Positions 53,486-60,493 of a DNA stretch of 60,493 bases are shown piece after piece (the stretch's first letter is position 1; every line of letters starts with the position of its first letter). The position numbers were made by a program, and so were the translations under genes. Source of the DNA: Ottowia flava (GTDB lineage: Bacteria > Pseudomonadota > Gammaproteobacteria > Burkholderiales > Burkholderiaceae_C); assembly GCF_008017535.1 (NCBI RefSeq), contig NZ_VRUA01000020.1:1-60493 (forward strand), written 5' to 3'. A model generated the notes under the pieces. It saw nothing but the letters and a program-made list of their open reading frames with translations, did not search any database and had not been told where the DNA came from.

Positions 53486-54862
53486 ATGAGCTTGCGCATC
53501 TACAACACGCTGTCGCGTGCGCTGGAAGACTTTTCTCCAATCGAACCCGGCCATGTCCGCATGTACGTGTGCGGCATGACGGTCTACGACCTGTGCCATA
53601 TCGGCCATGCGCGCTCGGCGGTGGCTTTCGACGTGGCGCAGCGCTGGCTCAAGGCCAGCGGCTTGCGTGTGACCTTTGTGCGCAACATCACCGACATTGA
53701 AGACAAGATCATCCGGCGCGCGCAGGAAAACGGCGAAACCATCCGCCAGTTGACCGACCGCATGATCGCGGCGATGTACCGCGACTTCGACGCCTTGGGC
53801 GTCGAGCGCCCCACGCACGATCCGCGCGCCACCGACTACGTGCCGCAGATGCTGGCTATCACGCGCCAGCTGCGGGACAAGGGTCTGGCCTACCAGGCGC
53901 CCAACGGCGACGTGAACTATTCGGTGCGCAAGTTCCCGGGCTACGGCAAGCTGTCCGGCAAGTCGCTGGACGAGTTGCAGGCAGGCGAGCGTGTGGCGGT
54001 GAACGACGGCAAGTCCGACCCGCTCGATTTCGTGCTGTGGAAGTCCGCCAAGCCGACCGAGCCCGAAGGCGCGCGCTGGGACAGCGAGTACGGCTGGGGC
54101 CGCCCCGGCTGGCACATCGAATGCTCGGCCATGAGCTGCGCGCTGCTGGGCGAAACCTTCGACATCCACGGCGGCGGGGCCGACCTGCAGTTTCCGCACC
54201 ACGAAAACGAGATCGCGCAAAGCGAGGGCGCGCACGGCGTGCCGCTGGCCAAGGTCTGGATGCACAACGGCTTCGTCAACATCGACAACGAGAAGATGTC
54301 GAAGTCGCTGGGCAACTTCTTCACCATCCGCGAGGTGTTGCAGCAGTTCGACGCCGAAACGCTGCGCTTTTTCATCCTGCGCGCGCACTACCGCAGCCCG
54401 CTGAACTACAGCGACGTGCATCTACAGGACGCGCGCAGCGCGCTCAAGCGCCTGTACACCGCGCTGGACGCGGTACCCGTTACCGACGTGGCCATCGACT
54501 GGGCGAACCCCTACGCCGCCCGCTTCAAGGCCGCGATGGATGAGGACTTCGGCACACCCGAAGCGGTGGCCGTGCTGTTCGACCTGGCAGCCGAAGTCAA
54601 TCGCCAGCGCGATCCGCGGACGGCAGGCCTGCTGAAGGCGCTGGGCGGCACGCTGGGGCTGCTGCAAGGTGATCCACAGGTGTTCCTGCGCGCCGGCAGC
54701 CGGATGGACGATGGCGCCATCCAGGCCCAGATCGAAGCCCGCGCCACCGCCAAGGCGACCAAGAATTTCGCCGAAGCCGACCGCATCCGCGCCGAGCTGC
54801 TGGCCGCTGGCATCGTGCTCAAGGATTCGCCCACGGGCACGACGTGGGAGGCGGCGCAGTGA
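53486..54862 (+). CDS. cysS: Cysteine--tRNA ligase
   Basis: 458 aa class I synthetase. HIGH motif in [14 protein letters not shown] motif in [10 protein letters not shown]; zinc ligands include Cys in YVCGMTVYD and the HIECSAMSC and HHENE segments. The C-terminal anticodon-side helices ([20 protein letters not shown]) are complete. It charges tRNA-Cys with cysteine. Confidence 0.96.
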   Translation: MSLRIYNTLSRALEDFSPIEPGHVRMYVCGMTVYDLCHIGHARSAVAFDVAQRWLKASGLRVTFVRNITDIEDKIIRRAQENGETIRQLTDRMIAAMYRDFDALGVERPTHDPRATDYVPQMLAITRQLRDKGLAYQAPNGDVNYSVRKFPGYGKLSGKSLDELQAGERVAVNDGKSDPLDFVLWKSAKPTEPEGARWDSEYGWGRPGWHIECSAMSCALLGETFDIHGGGADLQFPHHENEIAQSEGAHGVPLAKVWMHNGFVNIDNEKMSKSLGNFFTIREVLQQFDAETLRFFILRAHYRSPLNYSDVHLQDARSALKRLYTALDAVPVTDVAIDWANPYAARFKAAMDEDFGTPEAVAVLFDLAAEVNRQRDPRTAGLLKALGGTLGLLQGDPQVFLRAGSRMDDGAIQAQIEARATAKATKNFAEADRIRAELLAAGIVLKDSPTGTTWEAAQ

Positions 54863-54907
54863 ATCCATTCCAAGCCCAATTGGCCAGTGGATTAGGCGGA
54901 TAAAGCG

Positions 54908-54932
54908 GTGGCAGCTATCAAAAAGGAAGCGA
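54908..54932 (+). repeat. 45-bp dispersed repeat inside glycosylase 5' end
   Basis: GGCAGCTATCAAAAAGG is shared with the repeat's 3' half and encodes the first residues (AAIKK) of the glycosylase. Confidence 0.5.
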
Positions 54933-55558
54933 TTGCGATCGCTACGCCAGCTTATTGGTCTGACGCCTGCACCCACCTCGCCAAGCGCGACCGGGTGATG
55001 AAGCGTCTCATCCCGCGCTTTGGCGACGCCTGTCTCGAATCGCGCGGCGACGCCTTTGTCACGCTGGCGCGCTCCATTGTCGGGCAGCAGATTTCAGTGA
55101 AGGCCGCGCAGTCGGTGTGGAGTAAGTTCGAGCTGCTGCCGCGCCGCATGACGCCGGCCAACGTGCTCAAGCTGAAGGTGGACGACATGCGCGCGGCCGG
55201 GCTGTCGGCGCGCAAGGTCGAATACCTGGTTGACCTGGCGCTGCACTTCGACAGCAAGCGCATCCACGTCAAGCAGTGGCAGGCCATGGACGACGAGGCC
55301 ATCATTGCCGAGCTGGTGGCGATTCGCGGCATCGGCCGCTGGACGGCCGAGATGTTCCTGATGTTCCACCTGATGCGGCCCGACGTGCTGCCGCTGGACG
55401 ACGTGGGCCTGATCAACGGCATCAGCCAGAACTATTTCTCGGGCGAGCCCGTCAGCCGCAGTGAAGCGCGCGAAGTGGCCGACGCCTGGGCGCCCTGGCG
55501 CAGCGTGGCCACGTGGTACATGTGGCGCTCGCTGGAGCCGACACCGGTCGCGTACTGA
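54908..55558 (+). CDS. DNA-3-methyladenine glycosylase II-like (HhH-GPD)
   Basis: 216 aa, base-excision enzyme. HhH-GPD elements: [17 protein letters not shown], the hairpin [13 protein letters not shown] and the catalytic Asp in VLPLDDVGL. It removes alkylated bases such as 3-methyladenine. GTG start; the first residues come from a dispersed repeat, so the natural start is uncertain, with TPAYW possibly near the family start. Downstream of cysS by 45 bp. Confidence 0.87.
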   Translation: MAAIKKEAIAIATPAYWSDACTHLAKRDRVMKRLIPRFGDACLESRGDAFVTLARSIVGQQISVKAAQSVWSKFELLPRRMTPANVLKLKVDDMRAAGLSARKVEYLVDLALHFDSKRIHVKQWQAMDDEAIIAELVAIRGIGRWTAEMFLMFHLMRPDVLPLDDVGLINGISQNYFSGEPVSRSEAREVADAWAPWRSVATWYMWRSLEPTPVAY

Positions 55559-55625
55559 GCGCGGTAGCGTGCGCGTTGGCGCATCCGGTAACATTGAACG
55601 ACGTTTCGTACCCAAGGAGCCACGT

Positions 55626-56600
55626 TTGGCCAAACGAACATTCCTGGATTTCGAGCAGCCCATCGCGGAGCTGGAAAACCGGATCGAAGAATTGCGCTAT
55701 GTGCAGACCGAAAGCGCGGTCGACATCTCCGAAGAGATTGACCAGCTGGACAAGAAAAGCCTGCAGCTCACCAAGGACATCTACTCGGATCTGACGCCCT
55801 GGCAGATCACCAAGATCGCGCGCCACCCGGAGCGGCCCTACACGCTCGACTACGTGCGCGACTGCTTCACGGATTTCCAGGAGTTGCACGGCGACCGCCA
55901 TTTCGGTGACGACAAGAGCATCGTGGGCGGTCTGGCGCGCTTCAACGGCCACGCCTGCATGGTGCTGGGCCAGCAGAAAGGGCGTGACACGAAGGAGCGC
56001 ACGCTGCGCAACTTCGGCATGACGCGGCCCGAGGGCTACCGCAAGGCGTTGCGGCTGATGAAGACGGCCGAGAAGTTCAAGCTGCCGGTGTTCACCTTTG
56101 TCGACACGCCGGGGGCTTTCCCAGGCATTGACGCCGAGGAGCGCGGCCAGTCGGAAGCCATAGGCCGTAACATCTACGAGATGGCGCAGCTTGAGGTGCC
56201 GATCATCACCACCATCATCGGCGAAGGCGGCTCGGGCGGCGCGCTGGCGATTGCGGTGGCGGACCAGGTGCTGATGCTGCAGTACTCGATTTATTCGGTG
56301 ATCAGCCCGGAAGGGTGCGCTTCCATCCTCTGGAAGACCAGCGACAAGGCGCAGGAAGCGGCCGAGGCCCTGGGCATCACCGCGCACCGCCTAAAGGCGC
56401 TGGGCCTGGTCGACAAGATCGTGAGCGAACCGGTCGGCGGCGCGCACCGCGATGCTCGCCAGATGGCCGGCTTTCTGAAGCGCGCACTGGGCGATGCCTG
56501 GCGCCAGGTCAGCGACCTGAAGCCCAAGGAATTGCTGGACCGCCGCTACGAGCGGCTGCTGAGCTACGGCCGCTTCAACGATACCAAGGCCGAACACTGA
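55626..56600 (+). CDS. accA: Acetyl-CoA carboxylase carboxyltransferase subunit alpha
   Basis: About 324 aa, one half of the carboxyltransferase that makes malonyl-CoA for fatty acids (with AccD). It opens with the AccA helices ([19 protein letters not shown]) and continues with [34 protein letters not shown] and [13 protein letters not shown], which line the CoA site. TTG start with AAGGAG six bases upstream; the in-frame extension further upstream overlaps the glycosylase gene and is not conserved. Confidence 0.94.
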   Translation: MAKRTFLDFEQPIAELENRIEELRYVQTESAVDISEEIDQLDKKSLQLTKDIYSDLTPWQITKIARHPERPYTLDYVRDCFTDFQELHGDRHFGDDKSIVGGLARFNGHACMVLGQQKGRDTKERTLRNFGMTRPEGYRKALRLMKTAEKFKLPVFTFVDTPGAFPGIDAEERGQSEAIGRNIYEMAQLEVPIITTIIGEGGSGGALAIAVADQVLMLQYSIYSVISPEGCASILWKTSDKAQEAAEALGITAHRLKALGLVDKIVSEPVGGAHRDARQMAGFLKRALGDAWRQVSDLKPKELLDRRYERLLSYGRFNDTKAEH

Positions 56601-56627
56601 CGCTGGGCGTTCGGTCAAAAAAAGCAA

Positions 56628-56652
56628 AAGGGACCCACGGGTCCCTTCTTTG
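56628..56652. terminator. Bidirectional terminator between accA and DUF1232 gene
   Basis: AAGGGACC pairs with GGTCCCTT over CACG, followed by TCTTTG; on the other strand it is followed by a T-rich run. Confidence 0.65.
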
Positions 56653-56696
56653 TTGGATTGGGTCGCCTCGCCGGCAGGCGATGGCCGTGGTTCGCT

Positions 56697-56990
56697 TTAT
56701 TGCGCGACCGGCCGCACCCGGGTTTCCACCTTGGCGCGCAGCGCGGCCAAGAGGTCGGCCGGCAGGAACTTGAAGGCCACCTGCAGCAGCAGGTAAGCGA
56801 TCAGGCCATCGTCCAGCCAGCCCAGGATCGGAATGAAGTCCGACACCAGATCGATCGGGCTGACCACGTACAGCACGGCCAGCACCGTCGCCAGCTTTGC
56901 GGCGCGCGGTGCGCGCGGGTCGCGCAGCACGGCCCACGCCATCAGCAGTTCCTTGCGAAACATGGCCCACAGGCGACCCAGCTTCCACAT
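56697..56990 (-). CDS. DUF1232 (YkvA-like) small membrane protein
   Basis: 97 aa. The DUF1232 core LYVVSPIDLVSDFIPILGWLDD is split across a membrane-embedded region; helices before and after (VLAVLYVVSP, GLIAYLLLQVAFKFL) suggest a membrane association. The family's role is unknown. It lies convergent to accA and divergent from tilS. Confidence 0.87.
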   Translation of the reverse strand: MWKLGRLWAMFRKELLMAWAVLRDPRAPRAAKLATVLAVLYVVSPIDLVSDFIPILGWLDDGLIAYLLLQVAFKFLPADLLAALRAKVETRVRPVAQ

Positions 56991-57124
56991 GTGCGTGACC
57001 TCCGTCGACAGATTTCAGGGGCGCCCCCGCTTGGGGCGCACGAGCATTCAACGTGGGGACGCCAGACTGGATGACAAGGCCGCGGTGCACGGCTTTACAT
57101 TTGTCGCCATGAGGACGTTTTGCC

Positions 57125-58153
57125 TTGGCTGATCCCCTGAACGCCGACGCCAGCGACGACGCTGGTGAGGCCCGCGCCGCGCAGCAAGTGGACGCGGCCA
57201 TGGACGCCTTCGCCGCCAGCGCCCCTGGGCTGCCGCTGGCGGTGGGCTTCAGCGGCGGCGCCGATTCGACGGCCTTGCTGCTGGCCTGCGCAGCGCGCTG
57301 GCCGGGGCGGGTGCGCGCCTGGCACGTGCACCACGGCCTGCAGGCGGCCGCCGACGGGTTTGAGACGCAGGCCCGCGCCGTGTGCGACCGCTTGGGCGTG
57401 CCGCTCCAGGTCGCGCACGTCGACGCTCGCGCCCAACCGGGTGAGAGCCCTGAGGCCGCGGCACGCCACCACCGTTACAAGGCTTTTGAGGCGCTGGCCC
57501 TACAGCAGTCTGCGCAAGCAGCTATCAAAACCATAGTATTGGGGCAGCACGCGGACGACCAGGTGGAGACGGTACTGATCGCCTTGTCGCGCGGCAGCGG
57601 TCTGCCCGGGCTGGCCGGCATGCCGGCGCGCTGGCAGCGCGGCGGGCTGACGTTTTGCCGGCCCTTGCTGGCGGTGCCTGGCAGCGCCTTGCGCGCCTGG
57701 CTGCGCCTGCACGGCGCCGACTGGGTCGAAGACCCGAGCAACGCCGACACCGCCTACACGCGCAACCGCGTGCGCCACCGCCTGCTGCCGGCGCTGGCTG
57801 CCGTGTTTCCGGAATTTCGCACCACCTTCGCGCGCAGTGCCCAGCATGCGGCGCAAGCCCAGGCCCTGCTGGACGAGGTCGCCGCGGCCGATCTGGCCGC
57901 GTGCGGGGTGCCGCCCCGCATCGCCGCGCTGCAGGCGCTGTCGCCCGCTCGCCAGGGCAACGCGCTGCGCCACTGGCTGACCCACGCGCACCACAGCGTG
58001 CCCAGTGCGGCGCAGCTGGCGGCGCTGCAGGTGCAGATCGCGGCCTGCCGCACGCGCGGCCACCGGATCGAGCTGAAGGTCGGCAGCGGCCAGGTGCGAC
58101 GCCAGGGAGAGTGTCTCGCCTGGCAGGCCGGTCGCTCGGGCGCCGCGGGCTAA
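57125..58153 (+). CDS. tilS: tRNA(Ile)-lysidine synthase
   Basis: 342 aa. It converts cytidine-34 of tRNA-Ile(CAU) to lysidine so AUA is read as Ile. The PP-loop is SGGADST (about residues 43-49); HVHHGLQ and GQHADDQVETVL follow. TTG start; GAGGA lies about 9 bases before it. The segment ALALQQSAQAAIKTI (about residues 123-137) is encoded by a copy of the dispersed repeat; flanking conserved motifs stay in frame. The C-terminal domain is short, as often in betaproteobacteria. Confidence 0.93.
   Translation: MADPLNADASDDAGEARAAQQVDAAMDAFAASAPGLPLAVGFSGGADSTALLLACAARWPGRVRAWHVHHGLQAAADGFETQARAVCDRLGVPLQVAHVDARAQPGESPEAAARHHRYKAFEALALQQSAQAAIKTIVLGQHADDQVETVLIALSRGSGLPGLAGMPARWQRGGLTFCRPLLAVPGSALRAWLRLHGADWVEDPSNADTAYTRNRVRHRLLPALAAVFPEFRTTFARSAQHAAQAQALLDEVAAADLAACGVPPRIAALQALSPARQGNALRHWLTHAHHSVPSAAQLAALQVQIAACRTRGHRIELKVGSGQVRRQGECLAWQAGRSGAAG
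57491..57536 (+). repeat. 45-bp dispersed repeat inside tilS
   Basis: A near-perfect full copy (GCGCTGGCCCTACAGCAG, TCTGCGCAAGCAGC, TATCAAAACCATAG) between tilS conserved motifs, read without stop in this frame. Confidence 0.85.
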
Positions 58154-58210
58154 AATGGTCGGTTTCCTGGCGCCCGAAGGATGGGCGCCGCAACCCGTTT
58201 TTCTCCTGTC

Positions 58211-59482
58211 ATGGCATTGATCGTTCAAAAATTCGGCGGCACGTCAATGGGCTCGACCGAGCGCATCCAGCAGGTCGCCAAGCGCGTCGCCAAATGGGCG
58301 CGCGCCGGGCACCAGATGGTGGTCGTGCCCAGCGCGATGAGCGGCGAAACCAACCGCCTCCTCGGCCTAGCCAAAGAGCTGGCGCCCGCCAAGCAAAGCG
58401 CCGAGTATCTGCGCGAGCTGGACATGATCGCGTCCACCGGCGAACAGGTGTCGGTCGGTCTGCTGGCCATCGCGTTGCAGGCCGAAGGCGTGCCCGCCGT
58501 CAGCTACGCCGGCTGGCAGGTGCCGGTGCGCACCAGCGCGACCTACACCAAGGCGCGCATCGACAGCATCGACGACCAGAAGGTGCGCGGTGACCTGAAC
58601 GCCGGCAAGGTCGTGATCATCACGGGCTTCCAGGGCGTGGACGAGACCGGCAACATCACCACGCTGGGTCGTGGCGGCTCAGACACCTCGGCCGTGGCCG
58701 TGGCGGCGGCGCTGAAGGCCGACGAGGCCATGATCTTCACCGACGTAGACGGCGTCTACACCACCGACCCGCGCGTCGTGCCCGAGGCACGCCGCCTGGC
58801 CTCCATCAGCTTCGAAGAGATGCTGGAGATGGCCAGCCTGGGCAGCAAGGTGCTGCAGATCCGCTCGGTCGAATTCGCCGGCAAATACCAGGTGCCCATG
58901 CGCGTGCTGTCTAGCTTCACGCCCTGGGACATCGACATCACCGAAGAGGCCCAATCCGGGACGCTGATCACTTTCGAGGAAGACGAACAAATGGAAAAAG
59001 CTGTGGTTTCCGGCATTGCCTTCAGCCGCGATGAAGCCAAGATTGCCATCCTGGGCGTGCCGGACAAGCCCGGCATCGCCTTCCAGATCCTGGGCACGGT
59101 GGCCGACGCCAACATCGAAGTCGACGTCATCATCCAGAACATCGGCAAGGACGGCCACACCGACTTCTCCTTCACGGTCAACCGCAACGACTACGCGCGC
59201 ACGGTCGACCTGCTGAAAGAGAAAGTCCTGCCCGGCTTGGGCGTGGCCGACATCGTGGGCGACACCAAGATCTGCAAGGTCTCGATCGTCGGAATCGGCA
59301 TGCGCAGCCACGTTGGCGTAGCCAGCAAGATGTTCCGCGTGCTGAGCGAAGAAGGCATCAACATCCAGATGATCTCCACCAGCGAGATCAAGACCTCCGT
59401 CGTCATCGACGAGAAGTACATGGAGCTGGCCGTGCGCGCACTGCACCGCGCTTTCGATCTGGATGAGCCTAAATCGGTCTGA
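58211..59482 (+). CDS. lysC: Aspartate kinase
   Basis: 423 aa. It phosphorylates aspartate, the entry to lysine, threonine and methionine. Kinase blocks: VQKFGGTS, the DMIASTGEQVS segment, GFQGVDETGNITTLGRGGSD and FTDVDGVYTTDPR. Two ACT domains follow (about residues 275-345 and 350-423, AILGVPDKPGIAFQ and ISTSEIKTSVVID), so feedback by Lys/Thr is likely. An internal ATG with its own ribosome site could make a separate ACT subunit (see findings). ATG at MALIVQKF was chosen; an in-frame start 30 bases upstream is not conserved. Confidence 0.95.
   Translation: MALIVQKFGGTSMGSTERIQQVAKRVAKWARAGHQMVVVPSAMSGETNRLLGLAKELAPAKQSAEYLRELDMIASTGEQVSVGLLAIALQAEGVPAVSYAGWQVPVRTSATYTKARIDSIDDQKVRGDLNAGKVVIITGFQGVDETGNITTLGRGGSDTSAVAVAAALKADEAMIFTDVDGVYTTDPRVVPEARRLASISFEEMLEMASLGSKVLQIRSVEFAGKYQVPMRVLSSFTPWDIDITEEAQSGTLITFEEDEQMEKAVVSGIAFSRDEAKIAILGVPDKPGIAFQILGTVADANIEVDVIIQNIGKDGHTDFSFTVNRNDYARTVDLLKEKVLPGLGVADIVGDTKICKVSIVGIGMRSHVGVASKMFRVLSEEGINIQMISTSEIKTSVVIDEKYMELAVRALHRAFDLDEPKSV
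58976..58993 (+). promoter_or_regulatory. Internal ribosome site and ATG in lysC
   Basis: GAGGA at 58976-58980 precedes ATG at 58991 (Met261, MEKAVVSGI) by 10 bases. In several bacteria this same junction between kinase and ACT domains starts the aspartate kinase beta subunit; the product here would be 163 aa. Confidence 0.5.
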
Positions 59483-59510
59483 GTTGATGGCATAATGCCG
59501 ACTCTTTGCT

Positions 59511-59603
59511 GGAAGCGTGACCGAGTGGCCGAAGGTGCTCCCCTGCTAAGGGAGTATGGGGTGTAGAGCCTCATCGAGGGTTCGAATCCCTCCGCTTCCG
59601 CCA
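59511..59603 (+). tRNA. tRNA-Ser (GCU)
   Basis: A class II tRNA of 93 bases: acceptor GGAAGCG with CGCTTCC, anticodon loop CTGCTAA (GCU, codons AGC/AGU), a long variable arm (GTATGGGGTGTAGAGCCTC region), T-arm GGTTCGAATCC, encoded CCA. tRNA-Ser genes are frequent integration sites, and an integrase remnant follows. Confidence 0.96.
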
Positions 59604-59631
59604 GCAAGCAGTCTCAGACTGTCGCATATTG

Positions 59632-59662
59632 AAGCCAAGTAGTTGATCTACTTGGCTTTTTT
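59632..59662 (+). terminator. tRNA-Ser terminator
   Basis: AGCCAAGTAG pairs with CTACTTGGCT over a 5-base loop and is followed by six T. Confidence 0.8.
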
Positions 59663-59703
59663 CTTGCTTACCTGTCGCGGCATATCGCACCGAGGCGCAT
59701 GTA

Positions 59704-60028
59704 GTTGCCCGAGAGCTGACCGCCGTAGCCGTAGCGAAGCTGCGTGACCCCGGACGCTACGCCGTGGGAGGGGCCGAAGGGCTGCACCTGCGCATCACTC
59801 CAGCCGGTACACGCCTGTGGGTGTGCCGCCTGATAGTGGGTGAGCGGCGTGGACATCGGCATGGGCGACTATCCGGCCGTGAGGCTGTCGGATGCCCGCG
59901 ACAAGGCCCGTGACGCCCGACGGGCGGTGCGCGCCGGGCAGAACCCCGTGCAGCCCAGGCCGAAGCCCGAAGTGCCGCCAGCGGCCAACGGACAAGGTAA
60001 GCCGGCCGCCGTAGGCGGATCGGCTTGA
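59704..60028 (+). pseudogene. Integrase (DUF4102 N-terminus), decayed
   Basis: Two frames together give the N-terminal domain of a P4-type tyrosine recombinase. Frame one: ARELTAVAVAKLRDPGRY, then GGAEGLHLRITPAGTRLW. After a frameshift near 59845, frame two: DIGMGDYPAVRLSDARDKA and RAVRAGQNPVQ, then a stop. The start codon position reads GTT instead of ATG/GTG, and the catalytic domain is missing. It sits 100 bp after tRNA-Ser, the usual attachment site for such integrases, marking a lost island. Confidence 0.75.
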
Positions 60029-60079
60029 CCGACGGGTTAGACCCGATGGGTTGGGAGAGGCGCGCCAGAACAGACCAGG

Positions 60080-60130
60080 CGCTACCAAAAGAGGAGCTGC
60101 CCGCGCTGGTGGGAGTAGCGCCAGAAGCCG
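60080..60130 (-). repeat. 45-bp dispersed repeat, reverse copy
   Basis: GCGCTACCAAAAGAGGAGC, TGCCCGCGCTGGTGG, AGTAGCGCCAGAAGC. The only copy in the accessory right edge. The rest of 60029-60346 shows no gene; a possible left end of the insertion sequence (GGCCGTTGAAATACC) begins near 60269. Confidence 0.6.
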
Positions 60131-60346
60131 AAAACACTCCATACCCACGCAACGCCCGCAGGCGAAGCCCAGCGCAACGCCAAACACCCAGCGGAAAACC
60201 GCTTGCGAAGGTGAATGGCGATTGAAATGGCATGGGCTTAAACGGGCGGAATATCAGCGGGCCTAACAGGCCGTTGAAATACCTATCGACCTTGGTCTGG
60301 CCGTCACCGATCATCGATGCGTCGTCAAACAGGGATTGATCACAGC

Positions 60347-60493
60347 ATGCGAGGAGCAGACGGGTACAACGAGTCGCTGTTCACCACGGTCAGGCTGGAG
60401 AGCTTTGTGCCGGCCGACCGCCCGCTGCGGCCGATCCGCCAATGGGTCAACGATGCTCTGGCCCAGATGGACGCCAGGTTCTCTGCCATGTAC
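60347..60493 (+). CDS. IS transposase N-terminus (DUF772 type), cut by window edge
   Basis: The first 49 residues of a transposase: MRGADGYNESLFTTVRLESF then VPADRPLRPIRQWVNDAL, the start of IS5/IS1182-like transposases with a DUF772 N-terminal domain. It is open to the last base of the window. GATTGATC precedes the ATG; no strong ribosome site is seen, as is common in insertion sequences. It inserts next to the decayed integrase. Confidence 0.8.
   Translation, partial: MRGADGYNESLFTTVRLESFVPADRPLRPIRQWVNDALAQMDARFSAMY

Noticed and set aside
59468-59496. Promoter for tRNA-Ser (CATAAT -10 at 59491)
   Set aside because: The -10-like box is plausible but no matching -35 is seen at 16-18 bp, so the tRNA may be read from lysC.
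59840-60028. 62-codon frame as a small independent gene
   Set aside because: It matches the second half of an integrase N-terminal domain and continues the frame-shifted remnant.
59757-60314. Minus-strand frame of 185 codons at the right edge
   Set aside because: Part of its translation (FSASGATPTSAGSSSF) comes from the dispersed repeat read backwards, and the rest overlaps the integrase remnant; I judge it a repeat-derived false gene.

Overview
The window is GC-rich, densely coding DNA from a betaproteobacterium, most likely Burkholderiales, family Comamonadaceae. The evidence is the gene content: several Bug/TctC-type binding proteins, a 3-hydroxybutyrate-oligomer hydrolase, the gene order xseB-ispA-dxs, and a cysS / lpxH / cyclophilin neighbourhood. 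It also rests on two families of short dispersed repeats that I associate with this family. Genus cannot be fixed from the sequence alone.

Layout. 0-10 kb: tRNA-Thr, a Tat-exported dienelactone-hydrolase-like protein, an adenosine-deaminase-family enzyme, an orphan Bug protein, a sulfurtransferase, an EamA exporter, a Rieske oxygenase and the isoprenoid operon xseB-ispA-dxs. 10-20 kb: two nearly identical-length TRAP receptors (DctP) flanking one DctQM permease pair and a ModE-like regulator with a periplasmic-binding-like domain, then a compact tungstate-type ABC operon tupBCA. 20-24 kb: a GntR regulator divergent from a FAH-family hydrolase and a Bug protein, then a HAD hydrolase and ferrochelatase.

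24-36 kb: a leftward cluster containing a complete branched-chain-type ABC transporter (binding protein, LivG, F, H, M), a 3-hydroxybutyrate-oligomer hydrolase lipoprotein, a second binding protein broken by a one-base frameshift, and an alpha/beta hydrolase. It is headed by a convincing -24/-12 (sigma-54) promoter that lies beside a gene for a sigma-54 activator. 36-45 kb: a DUF2239 protein coupled to a MATE exporter, a full tripartite tricarboxylate transporter (TctCBA) divergent from its two-component system (TctDE), Hsp15, an alpha/beta hydrolase and a DsbA-family protein.

45-50 kb: a redox cluster made of an SHP-type oxygen-binding cytochrome c, a diheme cytochrome c, a cytochrome b561-like membrane protein and a QseBC-like two-component system, with a QseB/PmrA-like box in front. 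50-59.5 kb: housekeeping genes (mtfA, lpxH, two cyclophilins, a TPR protein, cysS, a DNA glycosylase, accA, tilS, lysC). The right edge is accessory: tRNA-Ser, a decayed integrase N-terminus and the start of an IS transposase running off the window.

Three non-coding patterns run through the window: about 19 copies of a roughly 45-bp repeat, some lying inside coding sequences; a three-stem element placed just after stop codons with compensating changes in one stem; and many ATGA/TGATG overlaps that imply translational coupling.
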